Shown here in pieces: positions 24,996 to 34,658 of a stretch of 64,000 nt of DNA; within the stretch, counting starts at the first letter, position 1, and every line of letters begins with the position of its first letter. The stretch is from Streptomyces sp. 71268. GTDB lineage: Bacteria > Actinomycetota > Actinomycetes > Streptomycetales > Streptomycetaceae. The position numbers were made by a program, and so were the translations under genes. The stretch lies in contig NZ_CP114200.1 of NCBI RefSeq assembly GCF_029392895.1, forward strand, positions 1,207,501-1,271,500. The letters are read 5' to 3'. Below the pieces are notes generated by a model. The model did no database searches, was not told where the DNA came from, and was given only the letters and a program-made list of their open reading frames with translations.

Positions 24996-26507
24996 TCAGC
25001 CGCCCGACAGCACGCGGACCAGGTCCTCGGCCGTGCGGCAGCGGTCAAGGAGTTCCTTGACGTGGTCGCGGGTGCCGCGCAGCGGTTCCAGGGTGGGCAC
25101 CCGCTGGAGTGAGTCGCGACCGGGCAGGTCGAAGATCACCGAGTCCCAGGAGGCCGCCGCGACGTCGTCCGCGTACTGTTCCAGGCAGCGCCCGCGGAAA
25201 TAGGCCCTGGTGTCCTCAGGAGGCTTGCGCTCGGCCCGCTCGACCTCGTCCTCCGCCAGGATGCGGGACATCTTGCCGCGCGCCACCAGGCGGTTGTACA
25301 GGCCCTTGTCCGGGCGTACGTCCGCGTACTGCAGGTCCACCAGGTGCAGCCGGGCCGCGTCCCACTCCAGGCCGTCGCGGCGCCGGTAGCCCTCCAGGAG
25401 TTCGCGCTTGGCGACCCAGTCCAGCTCGCCGGCCAGGCTCATCGGGTCGCGCTCCAGGCGGCCGAGCACGTCCTCCCAGCGGGCCAGGACGTCCTTGGTC
25501 TGCTCGTCCGCGTCGGCGCCGTAGCGGTCCTCCACGTACTTGTGGGCCAGCTCGAAGTACTCCATCTGGAGCTGTACGGCGGTCAGCGTGCGACCGCTAC
25601 GCAACGTGACAAGGCGTCGCAGCGTGGGGTCGTGGGAGACCTGGTGCAGGGTACGCACCGGCTGGTCGACGGCGAGGTCGACGGCGATGAAGCCGTCCTC
25701 GATCATGGCCAGCACCAGCGAGGTGGTGCCCAGCTTGAGGTACGTCGAGATCTCGGACAGGTTCGCGTCGCCGATGATCACGTGCAGCCTGCGGTACTTC
25801 TCGGCGTCCGCGTGCGGCTCGTCCCTGGTGTTGATGATGGGCCGCTTCAGCGTCGTCTCCAGGCCCACCTCGACCTCGAAGTAGTCCGCGCGCTGACTGA
25901 GCTGGAAGCCGTGGTTGTGGCCGTCCTGCCCGATGCCGACCCGGCCGGCGCCCGTGATCACCTGCCGCGAGACGAAGAAGGGTGTGAGGTGGCGAACGAT
26001 GTCCGAGAACGGCGTCGCCCGCTTCATCAGGTAGTTCTCGTGGGTGCCGTAGGAGGCGCCCTTGTTGTCCGTGTTGTTCTTGTACAGCAGGATCGACTGC
26101 CCACCGGGCAGCTGCGCGGCGCGCTCGGCGGCCTCGGCCATGATCCGCTCGCCGGCCTTGTCCCACAGGACGGCGTCCCTGGGGTTGGTCACCTCGGGCG
26201 CGCTGTACTCCGGGTGCGCGTGGTCCACGTACAGCCGTGCCCCGTTGGTGAGGATGACGTTGGCCAGCCCGATGTCCTCGTCCGTGAGCTGGCTGGCGTC
26301 CGCGGTCTCGCGGGCGAGGTCGAAGCCACGGGCGTCCCGCAGCGGGTTCTCCTCCTCGAAGTCCCAGCGGGCGCGGCGCGCCCGGTGCATCGCCGCCGCG
26401 TAGGCGTTGACGATCTGGGACGAGGTGAGCATGGCATTGGCGTTCGGGTGGCCGGGGACGGAGATCCCGTACTCCGTCTCGATTCCCATTACTCGCCGTA
26501 CGGTCAT
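24996..26507 (-). CDS. dop: Pup deamidase/depupylase Dop
   Basis: This 503-residue relative of PafA deamidates Pup and removes it from substrates. It begins [16 protein letters not shown] and has the catalytic-loop Asp in [21 protein letters not shown]. The Dop-specific longer N-terminal loop is seen in the [27 protein letters not shown] region, absent in PafA. The segment [20 protein letters not shown] is shared with PafA. The stop lies 130 bases before the pup start. A terminator between mpa and dop suggests an own promoter. Confidence 0.96.
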   Translation of the reverse strand: MTVRRVMGIETEYGISVPGHPNANAMLTSSQIVNAYAAAMHRARRARWDFEEENPLRDARGFDLARETADASQLTDEDIGLANVILTNGARLYVDHAHPEYSAPEVTNPRDAVLWDKAGERIMAEAAERAAQLPGGQSILLYKNNTDNKGASYGTHENYLMKRATPFSDIVRHLTPFFVSRQVITGAGRVGIGQDGHNHGFQLSQRADYFEVEVGLETTLKRPIINTRDEPHADAEKYRRLHVIIGDANLSEISTYLKLGTTSLVLAMIEDGFIAVDLAVDQPVRTLHQVSHDPTLRRLVTLRSGRTLTAVQLQMEYFELAHKYVEDRYGADADEQTKDVLARWEDVLGRLERDPMSLAGELDWVAKRELLEGYRRRDGLEWDAARLHLVDLQYADVRPDKGLYNRLVARGKMSRILAEDEVERAERKPPEDTRAYFRGRCLEQYADDVAAASWDSVIFDLPGRDSLQRVPTLEPLRGTRDHVKELLDRCRTAEDLVRVLSGG

Positions 26508-26704
26508 GCGGCCCTCCTTGCCCGGCGGCGCCCACCGGTGAGGTCGGCGCTCAAGTACCGCTGCGCGTCCGATGCGTGTGCGGTCCCCGATCCCCCACCT
26601 CGCGGCGCCGCGGTACCGCAGAGCCTAGAACGGCTGAGCGGTGGTGGGGAGATCATTACAGTCATTGCTCCAGTCGTTGTCCGCGCGTCGGCCGGAGAAA
26701 AACA

Positions 26705-26767
26705 TCCGGCTGCGGACGCCCCCAGGGTTCCCCGCCCGAAGCGGGGAGTAGGACATCCGCAGCCGGA
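26705..26767 (-). terminator. Terminator after mpa, with nested hairpins
   Basis: TCCGGCTGCGGA at 26705-26716 pairs perfectly with 26756-26767, and the loop holds a second stem CCCCGC/GCGGGG (26730-26735 with 26741-26746). It begins 9 bases past the mpa stop. Confidence 0.75.
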
Positions 26768-26775
26768 GTGCGGCG

Positions 26776-28542
26776 CTACAGGTACTGACCGGTGTTCGCC
26801 ACCGTGTCGATGGAGCGGCCGGTGTCCGCCCCCTGCTTTCCGGTGACGAGCGTACGGATGAAGACGATCCGCTCGCCCTTCTTTCCGGAAATCCGGGCCC
26901 AGTCGTCCGGATTCGTGGTGTTCGGCAGGTCCTCGTTCTCCTTGAACTCGTCCACGCACGCGGCGAGCAGGTGGGAGACGCGAAGGCCCTTCTGGTTGTG
27001 GTCGAGAAATGCCTTGATGGCCATTTTCTTGGCCCGGTCGACGATGTTCTGGATCATCGCGCCCGAATTGAAGTCCTTGAAGTACAGGACTTCCTTGTCA
27101 CCATTGGCGTAGGTGACCTCGAGGAAGCGGTTCTCCTCGGATTCGGCGTACATCTGCTCGACGACCGACTGAATCATGCCGCTGACCGCCGCCTGCCGCG
27201 ACCCGCCGTGTTCGGCCAGGTCGTCGGAGTGCACCGGAAGCGTGGGCGTGAGGTACTTCGAGAAGATGTCCTTGGCCGCCTCCGCGTCCGGACGCTCGAT
27301 CTTGATCTTCACATCGAGGCGGCCGGGGCGCAGGATCGCCGGGTCGATCATGTCCTCGCGGTTGGAGGCGCCGATGACGATGACGTTCTCCAAGCCCTCC
27401 ACACCGTCGATCTCCGACAGGAGCTGCGGGACGATGGTGTTCTCCACGTCCGAGCTCACGCCCGAGCCACGGGTGCGGAAGAGGGAGTCCATCTCGTCGA
27501 AGAAGACGATGACGGGCGTGCCCTCGCTCGCCTTCTCACGAGCCCGCTGGAAGACGAGCCGGATGTGCCGCTCGGTCTCACCGACGTACTTGTTGAGCAG
27601 CTCCGGGCCCTTGATGTTCAGGAAGAAGCTCTTGCCCGCCGGCTTGCCGGTCACCTCGGCGACCTTCTTGGCAAGGGAGTTGGCCACCGCCTTGGCGATC
27701 AGCGTCTTGCCACAGCCGGGCGGGCCGTACAGCAGGACGCCCTTGGGCGGCCGGAGTTCGTGCTCCTTGAAGAGGTCGGGGTGCAGGTATGGAAGCTCGA
27801 CCGCGTCCCTGATCAGCTCGATCTGGTTCCCCAGGCCGCCGATCTTGGTGTAGTCGATGTCCGGGACCTCTTCGAGGACGAGCTCCTCGACCTCGCTCTT
27901 CGGGATGACCTCGTACACGTAGCCGGAGCGCGGCTCAAGCAGCAGGGCGTCACCGGGGCGGATGACCGCGTCGAGCAGCGGCTCGGCCAGCCGCACCACG
28001 CGCTCCTCGTCGGTGTGCCCGATCACCAGGGCTCGCTCGCCGTCCTCGAGGATCTCCTTGAGGGTGACGATGTCCCCGGCGCGCTCGAACTCCATGGCCT
28101 CGACCACGTTGAGCGCCTCGTTGAGCATGACCTCCTGGCCACGCCTGAGCTCGTCGAGTTCGACGCTGGGGCTGACATTGACCCGGAGCTTTCGGCCACC
28201 GGTGAAGATGTCCGCCGTGCCGTCCTCGTTCGCCTGCAAATACACACCGAAGCCCGCCGGTGGCTGCGCCAGCCGGTCGACTTCCTCCTTGAGGGCCACG
28301 ATCTGATCGCGTGCCTCACGGAGGGTATTGGCAAGCCGTTCGTTCTGCGCGGACACGCCTGCGAGGTTGGTCTGCAGCTCGACGATCCGCTCTTCGAGAA
28401 TCCTCGTGTGCCGCGGAGAGTCGGCGAGCTTGCGGCGCAGGACGGCGATTTCCTGCTCTAGATAGGCAACCTGGCCGGCTGGGTCCTCAGACCCCCGCCC
28501 CGGCCGGATGCCGCGGTTGATGTCGTCGTCGTGGGCTGCCAC
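26776..28542 (-). CDS. mpa: Proteasome-associated AAA+ ATPase Mpa/ARC
   Basis: This 588-residue hexameric unfoldase captures pupylated proteins and threads them into the proteasome. A coiled coil (about residues 20-75, [20 protein letters not shown]) binds Pup; two OB folds follow. The AAA domain has Walker [14 protein letters not shown] and Walker [13 protein letters not shown], and the C-terminus is QYL, the motif that docks on the alpha ring. The start is GTG 28542 with GGAGGAGG just upstream. Also called ARC. It is divergent from a ferredoxin gene. Confidence 0.96.
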   Translation of the reverse strand: MAAHDDDINRGIRPGRGSEDPAGQVAYLEQEIAVLRRKLADSPRHTRILEERIVELQTNLAGVSAQNERLANTLREARDQIVALKEEVDRLAQPPAGFGVYLQANEDGTADIFTGGRKLRVNVSPSVELDELRRGQEVMLNEALNVVEAMEFERAGDIVTLKEILEDGERALVIGHTDEERVVRLAEPLLDAVIRPGDALLLEPRSGYVYEVIPKSEVEELVLEEVPDIDYTKIGGLGNQIELIRDAVELPYLHPDLFKEHELRPPKGVLLYGPPGCGKTLIAKAVANSLAKKVAEVTGKPAGKSFFLNIKGPELLNKYVGETERHIRLVFQRAREKASEGTPVIVFFDEMDSLFRTRGSGVSSDVENTIVPQLLSEIDGVEGLENVIVIGASNREDMIDPAILRPGRLDVKIKIERPDAEAAKDIFSKYLTPTLPVHSDDLAEHGGSRQAAVSGMIQSVVEQMYAESEENRFLEVTYANGDKEVLYFKDFNSGAMIQNIVDRAKKMAIKAFLDHNQKGLRVSHLLAACVDEFKENEDLPNTTNPDDWARISGKKGERIVFIRTLVTGKQGADTGRSIDTVANTGQYL

Positions 28543-28782
28543 GGTCCTCACCTCCTCCAAGGGGAGCTGGACGCTTCCAGACCCTACCTGGGCCGGTGCG
28601 GGTTGAAACCCCTAGATCACAAACCGTTCGGGGTGTGTCCGATCTTCACCCTTGCGCACGTCCTCACGCCAGGGGAATACCCACCCAACAACATCGGAAA
28701 GCGGGCGGTTGTATCGTCGGGTTGGTCAACACCCGTCAGGGCTGGCTTCAATTGGTTCACCCGCGCAGGAACGGCAGGCGAA

Positions 28783-29121
28783 ATGACCGCGCAGAACGAG
28801 GTCTCCGGCAACGAAACGGCGGCCGCCGCATCCGAGGCTCTCGAGGTGTGGATCGACCAGGACCTGTGTACCGGCGACGGTATCTGCGCGCAGTACGCGC
28901 CAGAGGTCTTCGAGCTCGACATCGACGGCCTGGCCTACGTCAAGCCCCCCGTGGCGGCCGGCGAGGAGGCCGAGCTGCTCTCGGCGCCCGGGGCCACGGC
29001 CCCGGTGCCGCTACCGCTGCTCGCCGACGTCAGGGACTCCGCGAAGGAGTGTCCGGGCGACTGCATCCACGTGCGGCGGGTCGCCGACAAGGTCGAGGTC
29101 TACGGGCCGGACGCCGCCTGA
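28783..29121 (+). CDS. Ferredoxin
   Basis: This 112-residue protein contains CTGDGICAQYAPEVFEL and later ECPGDCIHV. The C-x5-C...CP arrangement is typical of the small actinobacterial [3Fe-4S] (or mixed) ferredoxins that deliver electrons to P450s or other oxidases; an additional Cys occurs in CPGDC. The start is ATG 28783. A 30-residue insert (PPVAAGEEAELLSAPGATAPVPLPL) separates the two cluster motifs. It is divergent from mpa and is commonly found at this place in actinobacteria. The redox partner is not apparent. Confidence 0.85.
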   Translation: MTAQNEVSGNETAAAASEALEVWIDQDLCTGDGICAQYAPEVFELDIDGLAYVKPPVAAGEEAELLSAPGATAPVPLPLLADVRDSAKECPGDCIHVRRVADKVEVYGPDAA

Positions 29122-29454
29122 GCGACCGCCCGGCCGGACCCGTCCCCCGTGTGCCGCGTCATCGCAGGTCAGGGCGGATGCAGCGGGCGGCTGTAGCGGG
29201 TTACGGCGAGGCGGTGGTCGCGGCGGGGACTGGGGCCGTGGGTCCCCGGCGTGTGGGGTGCTGGCGGCTCGGCGACTGGCCGGCCGTGGCCCAACGGCTG
29301 GGCGAGCGGCCGGGCCGTCGCCGTGCGGCGTACGGCACGACTGCTCCGGAGGCCGGTCCGGCCTGCCCTCGCGGGCTCGGGTGGGCGAGCCGCCCGGGCC
29401 CGGTACGCGCCGTGCGTGGCCGGAAACCGCCGTGGACCGATCGCGCCGAGGCCC
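29122..29454. other. Intergenic region without a recognisable gene
   Basis: The 333 bases between the ferredoxin stop and the end of the leftward secreted protein gene are strongly G-rich on the plus strand. Overlapping frames here lack a sensible start and known motifs. I see no clear hairpin. Confidence 0.5.
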
Positions 29455-30090
29455 TCACACGCTCCCCGGCAGCGGCATCGCCTTCAGGACGAACTTGTCC
29501 CCCTGCCAACGCCAGTTGACGTCGCGCTCCAGGTCCGGGCAGCAGCGCGGCACCTGCTGCGACGAGTAGCCGAGCAACGTGGCCGAAACCGTGGCGTCGC
29601 GGAGCGCGAGGCGCTGCACGCTCATGCCCTCGGTGGGTTTGAGGAACGTGCTCACCACGCGCGGCTTCGCGCCGTGCTTGCCCGCGGAGTTGCTGGCGGG
29701 CGCTATCACATAGATGCCGCTGGGCGGGGTACCCAGCTCCGAGTGGCAGCGCACCACGGCCACCGTCTCGGGTCGGCCGTCGCCGTCGAGGTCGCCCGAC
29801 GCGTGCTGGACGACGTCCACCGCGGCCCGTCCGCAGTCCACCGGGTAGGCGGCGGCGCGGGCGTCCGGGGCGGACGCCGCGCGGGTGGGCGGGGGCGCGG
29901 CGCGGTCGGGCGACGCCGTGGCGTCCGACGGTTGGAGCGCTACCGAACCCCCGATCACGGCGGTGAGGGCGAGCGCGGTGGCGATCCAGTGCGCCCACCG
30001 GGTGCGCGTGTGCGGGAGGCCCGCATCGGGGCTCGCACCGGGCGCGGCGCTGGACGAGGGGGCGGACGCAGAGCCTGCCGAGGGCTGCAC
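29455..30090 (-). CDS. Membrane-anchored/secreted protein of unknown function
   Basis: This 211-residue protein starts at GTG 30090 with AGGAG eight bases upstream; the frame is open to 30150. A Ser/Ala/Pro-rich cytoplasmic segment of about 30 residues precedes a single membrane or signal helix (WIATALALTAVIGGSVAL), then an extracellular part. That part has VVQHASGDLDGDGRPETVAVVRC, resembling an FG-GAP/EF-hand-like calcium loop, and four cysteines. Function is unknown. It precedes a gap of 237 bases to the trmI stop region, so it is probably expressed alone. Confidence 0.7.
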   Translation of the reverse strand: MQPSAGSASAPSSSAAPGASPDAGLPHTRTRWAHWIATALALTAVIGGSVALQPSDATASPDRAAPPPTRAASAPDARAAAYPVDCGRAAVDVVQHASGDLDGDGRPETVAVVRCHSELGTPPSGIYVIAPASNSAGKHGAKPRVVSTFLKPTEGMSVQRLALRDATVSATLLGYSSQQVPRCCPDLERDVNWRWQGDKFVLKAMPLPGSV

Positions 30091-30327
30091 GCGGATAACT
30101 CCTGTGAGCGTCGTGGCGTCGGGGGTGGCCAGCATGGTGCCACACGTCACACCCCGCGGAAACAGCGGGGTGGTGGCTGGCGCACTTCACCTAACGACGC
30201 GGCGCCGCCGACGGTTCCCCTGGCGGGAAGTCGTCGGCGGCGCCGGGTGGTTCGCGCCGCACACGGTGGAGCGTGGAGCGCGGGATGTAGGTGTTGCCGG
30301 TGGTGCGGAAGTGCCCCGTGGCCGCTG

Positions 30328-31278
30328 TTACTCGCTGGTGGCGGGGGGCTCGGTGGCTGGGCTGTCGGACGTGCTCGCGGCGCCGCCGGACTGGCCGCGG
30401 CCGGGGCCGGTGTAGTCCTCGCCGTAGGCACCCTTGGCCGGTCGGCGGCGGCGTAGCGGGGGCTCGACGCCGTCGGCCAGGCGGCGCGCGGTGAGCAGGA
30501 AGCCGGTGTGCCCGATCATGCGATGGTCGGGGCGCACGGCCAGGCCCTCCACGTGCCAGGTGCGGACCATGGTCTCCCAGGCCGACGGCTCGTTGAAGGT
30601 CCCGTGCTCCCTGATCGCCTCGACGGTGCGGGCGAGCTGGGTCGTGGTGGCGACGTACGCGCACAGGATACCGCCGGGCACCAGGGCCTTGGAGACGGCC
30701 TCCAGGCACTCCCACGGGGCGAGCATGTCGAGGACGACCCGGTCCACGTCGGTGTCCGACAGGTTGTCCTGCAGGTCACCGACGGTCAGCTGCCACGCGG
30801 GGTGCGGGCCGCCGAAGTACCGCTCGACGTTCTGGGTGGCGATCTCGGCGAAGTCGGCGCGGCGCTCGTAGGAGTGCAGCATGCCCTGGTCGCCGATGGC
30901 GCGCAGCAGGAAGCTGCTGAGCGAGCCGGAGCCGACACCCGCCTCCACCACCCGGGCGCCGGGGAAGATGTCGGCCATCGCCAGGATCTGCCCCGCGTCC
31001 TTGGGGTAGACCACGGCGGCTCCGCGCGGCATGGACAGGACGTAGTCGGGGAGCAGGGGGCGCAGCGCGAGGTAGGCGACGTTCCCGGTGGTACGGACAA
31101 CACTGCCCTCGGGAGCACCGATCAGCTCGTCGTGCGGGAAGGCACCCTTGTGGGTGTGGAAGCTCTTCCCGGCTTCGAGCGTGAAGGTGTAGTGGCGTCC
31201 CTTGGGGTCGGTGAGCTGGACCTGGTCCCCGACCTGGAAGGGCCCGCGACGGCGGGCGGCACCGGTCGGTTCGGACAT
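30328..31278 (-). CDS. trmI: tRNA (adenine-58-N1)-methyltransferase TrmI
   Basis: This 316-residue enzyme methylates adenine 58 in the T-loop of tRNAs. The N-terminal part has GKSFHTHKGAFPHDELIG, and the SAM-binding motif is VVEAGVGSGSLSSFLLRA, with later DRVVLDMLAPWE and GFLLTARRLADGV. It resembles Rv2118c closely. The last 40 residues are Gly/Ser/Thr/Pro-rich. The start is ATG 31278. Confidence 0.93.
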   Translation of the reverse strand: MSEPTGAARRRGPFQVGDQVQLTDPKGRHYTFTLEAGKSFHTHKGAFPHDELIGAPEGSVVRTTGNVAYLALRPLLPDYVLSMPRGAAVVYPKDAGQILAMADIFPGARVVEAGVGSGSLSSFLLRAIGDQGMLHSYERRADFAEIATQNVERYFGGPHPAWQLTVGDLQDNLSDTDVDRVVLDMLAPWECLEAVSKALVPGGILCAYVATTTQLARTVEAIREHGTFNEPSAWETMVRTWHVEGLAVRPDHRMIGHTGFLLTARRLADGVEPPLRRRRPAKGAYGEDYTGPGRGQSGGAASTSDSPATEPPATSE

Positions 31279-31461
31279 GTGACCAGCCTACCGGTCTGTC
31301 GCCGGAGCACCGACCGCGCGGCGGACCGGCGGCTTCCGCGCGGTGGCCACCGCGGGCGTCCGCCCCCTGCCCGCGAGCCGTGTCGTGTGGCCGGAGCGGG
31401 CCGGAGCGGCTGATTCCGGCGGGCCGGATCGCGGTCGGGCGCCGGGGCTGCCCGGGGCTGG

Positions 31462-32694
31462 CTAGGAGGGGCGGGCTATCGCGGCGAGGAAGGCGCGCTC
31501 CACGTCGACCGTGGAGAGCACGCCGTAGATCTCCCCGGTCTCCTCGACCACCAGGTACTCGGTGGCCGGGGTGGCGCGCAGGGTGTCGAGCAGTTGCTCG
31601 CCGGTCAGCTCGGCCGAGACGCGCATGCCCTCCTTGAGGTCCTGCGCGAGGCCGCTGACCGCGACCCAGGGGCGGCGGTGCTCGGGGATGCCGACGATGG
31701 CCGCCTCTCGGACGACGGCGGTCGGGTCGCCGTGGTTGTCGACGACGACCAGGGCCCGGGCGCCGGCGTCGTTGGCGCGCCGCAGCGCCTCGGAGAGCGG
31801 GGTGTCGGCGGCGACGGGGACGGCGCGCCGGGTGAGCGTGCGGGCCCGCAGGTCGGGCAGGCGCTCGCGGAGCCGGGCCATCCGCAGGCTGTTGCCGGCG
31901 CCGGTCCAGATGATCGCGGCGAGGATGGCGGCCAGCAGCGCGTCGGTGAGCGAGTCCACGCTGCCGAAGCCGTCGGAGTCGCCGAAGCCTCCCGCGTGGG
32001 TGACCAGCGGCAGTCCGATGAGCACGGCGACGGCGAGCGCGCGCCCGGTCCAGGCGGCGGCGACGGTGCCGGTCATGGGCTTGCCGCTGAGCTTCCAGAC
32101 CACGGCCCGCAGCATGCGCCCGCCGTCCAGCGGCAGGCCGGGCAGCAGGTTGAAGGCGGCGACGATCAGGTTGGAGATCATCAGGCCGGCGAGCAGCACG
32201 CCGGGCACGGTGCCGGGCTCCACTACCTGCATACCGAGGTAGAAGACGCCGGCGAGCACGAGCGAGAGCAGCGGGCCGACGAAGGCCAGGACGAACTCCC
32301 GGCCCGGCGTCTCGGACTCCTTCTCGATCTCCGAGACGCCACCGAAGAACTGCAACTGGATGCGGCGCACCGGAAGTTTGAAGCGGAGCGCGGCCACCGT
32401 GTGCGCCAGCTCGTGTACGAGTACCGAGGCGTAGAAGGCGATGGCGAAGAAGAGCGAGACCAGGTAGCGCGCGGTGCCCAGCTCCGGCAGCACGCGGTCG
32501 AGCTGGCCGCCGAACACCCAGGTGATCAGGGCGGCCACCAGGAACCAGCTCGGCGCGACGTAGACCGGGACGCCGAAGGGCCGGCCCATGAGGAAGCCGC
32601 CGCCGACCTCCTTGGGCCGCTCAGGTTTGCGGTCCTCGGGCTCGGTCGGGCGGTCCGGCCCGTCGCCGGACCGCCGCTGCCCGCTGTTGTCCAC
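31462..32694 (-). CDS. Site-2 protease family (M50) membrane metalloprotease with CBS domains
   Basis: This 410-residue membrane protein carries the zinc motif HELAH in VLVHELAHTVAALRF and the second metal-ligand segment NLLPGLPLDGGRML. About six hydrophobic segments surround them. A C-terminal CBS pair (PLSEALRRANDAGARALVVVD and later EYLVVEETGEIYGVLSTVDVERAF) may sense nucleotides. It should cleave membrane proteins within the bilayer; the substrate is not known. The start is GTG 32694. It resembles the mycobacterial Rip3-type proteins and is divergent from the RecB-like nuclease. Confidence 0.9.
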   Translation of the reverse strand: MDNSGQRRSGDGPDRPTEPEDRKPERPKEVGGGFLMGRPFGVPVYVAPSWFLVAALITWVFGGQLDRVLPELGTARYLVSLFFAIAFYASVLVHELAHTVAALRFKLPVRRIQLQFFGGVSEIEKESETPGREFVLAFVGPLLSLVLAGVFYLGMQVVEPGTVPGVLLAGLMISNLIVAAFNLLPGLPLDGGRMLRAVVWKLSGKPMTGTVAAAWTGRALAVAVLIGLPLVTHAGGFGDSDGFGSVDSLTDALLAAILAAIIWTGAGNSLRMARLRERLPDLRARTLTRRAVPVAADTPLSEALRRANDAGARALVVVDNHGDPTAVVREAAIVGIPEHRRPWVAVSGLAQDLKEGMRVSAELTGEQLLDTLRATPATEYLVVEETGEIYGVLSTVDVERAFLAAIARPS

Positions 32695-32986
32695 GGTGTC
32701 CTCTCGTCATGTACGTCCCTCGCGCCGCCCGCTCGGTCTCACGAGCCTGCGGCGTGAGGCGTTCTGTCGTCGATGGTATGCGTCTGCCTGCGCTTCGCTC
32801 GGCCTCGGCTCCCTCTTTACCCTCTGGAGGGGTGGCCCCGGCGTTCGTGGGCGTCGTCGCGGGCGGACGGGCCGCGCCCGACCCCGCGCCCACCTCACGC
32901 CTGCCCGCCCCGCGCGCTGGCGATGCCCCTCGCGGCGACGCGGCGGTTGCCGCGAGTGTCAGTGCCGGGCCGTACAGTCTTGCGAC

Positions 32987-33886
32987 ATGGGAACCACGGA
33001 GAAGGCGGGGCGGGCGGCGTCCCGGGCACCGCTGTCGTCGTCGCTGTCGCCGTCGCGGGCCGCCGACTTCATGCGGTGCCCGCTGCTGTACCGCTTCCGC
33101 GTGATCGACAAGCTCCCGGAGAAGCCCAGCGCGGCGGCGACCCGGGGCACGGTGGTGCACGCCGTCCTCGAGCGGCTCTTCGACTCCCCGGCGGCGGACC
33201 GCACGGCGCCCCGGGCCCGGGCCATGGTCCCCGGCGAGTGGGAGCGGCTGCTGGCGGCCAAGCCGGAGTTGGCCGAGTTGTTCGCGACGGAGGACGGCGG
33301 CCAGGACCCGGAGCGGCTGGCGGGGTGGCTGCGCGAGGCGGAGCAGTTGGTCGAGCGGTGGTTCACGCTGGAGGATCCGACGCGCCTGGAGCCGGCCGAG
33401 CGCGAGTTGTACGTGGAGACGGCCCTGGAGTCGGGCCTGACGCTGCGCGGCTACATCGACCGGGTGGACATCGCGCCGACGGGCGAGGTGCGGGTGGTCG
33501 ACTACAAGACGGGCCGGGCGCCGGCGCCGCGGTACCGGGGCGACGCGCTGTTCCAGATGACGTTCTACGCGCTGGTGCTGTGGCGGCTGCGCGGCGTGGT
33601 GCCCAGGCGCCTCCAGCTCGTCTACCTGGGCAGCGGCGACGTGCTGACCTACGACCCGGTGGCGGCGGAGCTGGAGGCGGTCGAGCGCAAGCTGCTCGCG
33701 CTGTGGGCCGCGATCCGGGAGGCGACCGAGACGGGGAACTGGCAGCCGCGGCAGACCAAGCTCTGCGGATGGTGTGACCACCAGGCGTTGTGCCCGGAGT
33801 TCGGCGGCGCTCCCCCGCCCTACCCGCTCCAGGTCATCCCCGCGCAGTCGGGCCCGGAGAGTCAGGGCAGAATGGGGCGGGTCTAG
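32987..33886 (+). CDS. RecB/Cas4-like PD-(D/E)xK exonuclease with probable Fe-S cluster
   Basis: This 299-residue protein starts at ATG 32987. It shows SPSRAADFMRCPLLYRFRVI near the N-terminus, the nuclease motif VRVVDYKTGRAP, and C-terminal CGWCDHQALCPEFGG. One early and three late cysteines are positioned as in the Fe-S cluster of AddB/Cas4-type nucleases. It probably acts in DNA repair. The homologue in M. tuberculosis lies beside trmI as here. The frame extends upstream to 32588 over the protease gene but that is not coding. Confidence 0.9.
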   Translation: MGTTEKAGRAASRAPLSSSLSPSRAADFMRCPLLYRFRVIDKLPEKPSAAATRGTVVHAVLERLFDSPAADRTAPRARAMVPGEWERLLAAKPELAELFATEDGGQDPERLAGWLREAEQLVERWFTLEDPTRLEPAERELYVETALESGLTLRGYIDRVDIAPTGEVRVVDYKTGRAPAPRYRGDALFQMTFYALVLWRLRGVVPRRLQLVYLGSGDVLTYDPVAAELEAVERKLLALWAAIREATETGNWQPRQTKLCGWCDHQALCPEFGGAPPPYPLQVIPAQSGPESQGRMGRV

Positions 33887-33900
33887 CGAAGGAGACCCCC

Positions 33901-34572
33901 GTGGCTATCCGCGTTCTGCTCGTCGACGACCAGCCGCTGCTGCGTACCGGCTTCCGCATGATCCTGGAGGCCGAGCAGGATCTCGCGGTCGTCGGGGAGG
34001 CCGGGGACGGGCTCCAGGCCCTCGACCAGGTCCGGGCCCTGCAGCCGGACGTGGTGCTGATGGATATCCGCATGCCCCGGATGGACGGTGTGGAGGCGAC
34101 CCGGCAGATCACCGGCCCCGGACGGGACGGCCCGGCGAAGGTGCTGGTCCTGACCACGTTCGACCTCGACGAGTACGTGGTGGAGGCGCTGCGCGCCGGG
34201 GCCAGCGGCTTCCTGCTCAAGGACGCGCCCGCCAACGAGCTGGTGCAGGCGATCCGGGTGGTGGCCGCGGGCGAGGCGATGCTGGCGCCGAGCGTGACCC
34301 GGCGCCTGCTGGACAAGTACGCCGACCACCTGCCCTCGGGCGAGGAGTCGGTGCCCGACACGCTGCACACGCTCACCGACCGCGAGGTCGAGGTCCTGAA
34401 GCTGGTGGCCCGCGGCCTGTCCAACGCGGAGATCGCCGCCGACCTGTTCGTCAGCGAGACGACGGTCAAGACGCACGTGGGCCACGTGCTCACCAAGCTG
34501 GGCCTGCGGGACCGGGTGCAGGCCGCGGTCTACGCGTACGAGAGCGGCCTGGTCCGCCCCGGCGCCCAGTAG
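33901..34572 (+). CDS. NarL/LuxR-type response regulator, no adjacent kinase
   Basis: This 223-residue protein has an N-terminal receiver domain (VLLVDDQPLLRTGFRM, phosphoacceptor Asp in DVVLMDIRMPRMDG, KDAPANEL after the conserved Lys) and a LuxR-type helix-turn-helix (LTDREVEVLKLVARGLSNAEIAADLFVSE). The start is GTG 33901 with AAGGAG upstream, 14 bases after the nuclease stop, so they may be co-transcribed. No histidine kinase is nearby, making it an orphan in this window. Target genes are unknown. Confidence 0.92.
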   Translation: MAIRVLLVDDQPLLRTGFRMILEAEQDLAVVGEAGDGLQALDQVRALQPDVVLMDIRMPRMDGVEATRQITGPGRDGPAKVLVLTTFDLDEYVVEALRAGASGFLLKDAPANELVQAIRVVAAGEAMLAPSVTRRLLDKYADHLPSGEESVPDTLHTLTDREVEVLKLVARGLSNAEIAADLFVSETTVKTHVGHVLTKLGLRDRVQAAVYAYESGLVRPGAQ

Positions 34573-34612
34573 GTCGCCGGGGGCGCGCCGGCGAGCGGTG
34601 CGCCGGCCGGCC

Positions 34613-34645
34613 CCGGCCGGTGGGACGAGGCCGGCCGGTGGGACG
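34613..34645. repeat. Two 15-bp direct repeats in a convergent gap
   Basis: CCGGCCGGTGGGACG occurs at 34613-34627 and again at 34631-34645. The region also forms GC-rich hairpins (CCGGCC/GGCCGG), so it may act as a terminator between the regulator and the leftward binding protein gene. Confidence 0.5.
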
Positions 34646-34658
34646 GAGCCGGCGGGGG

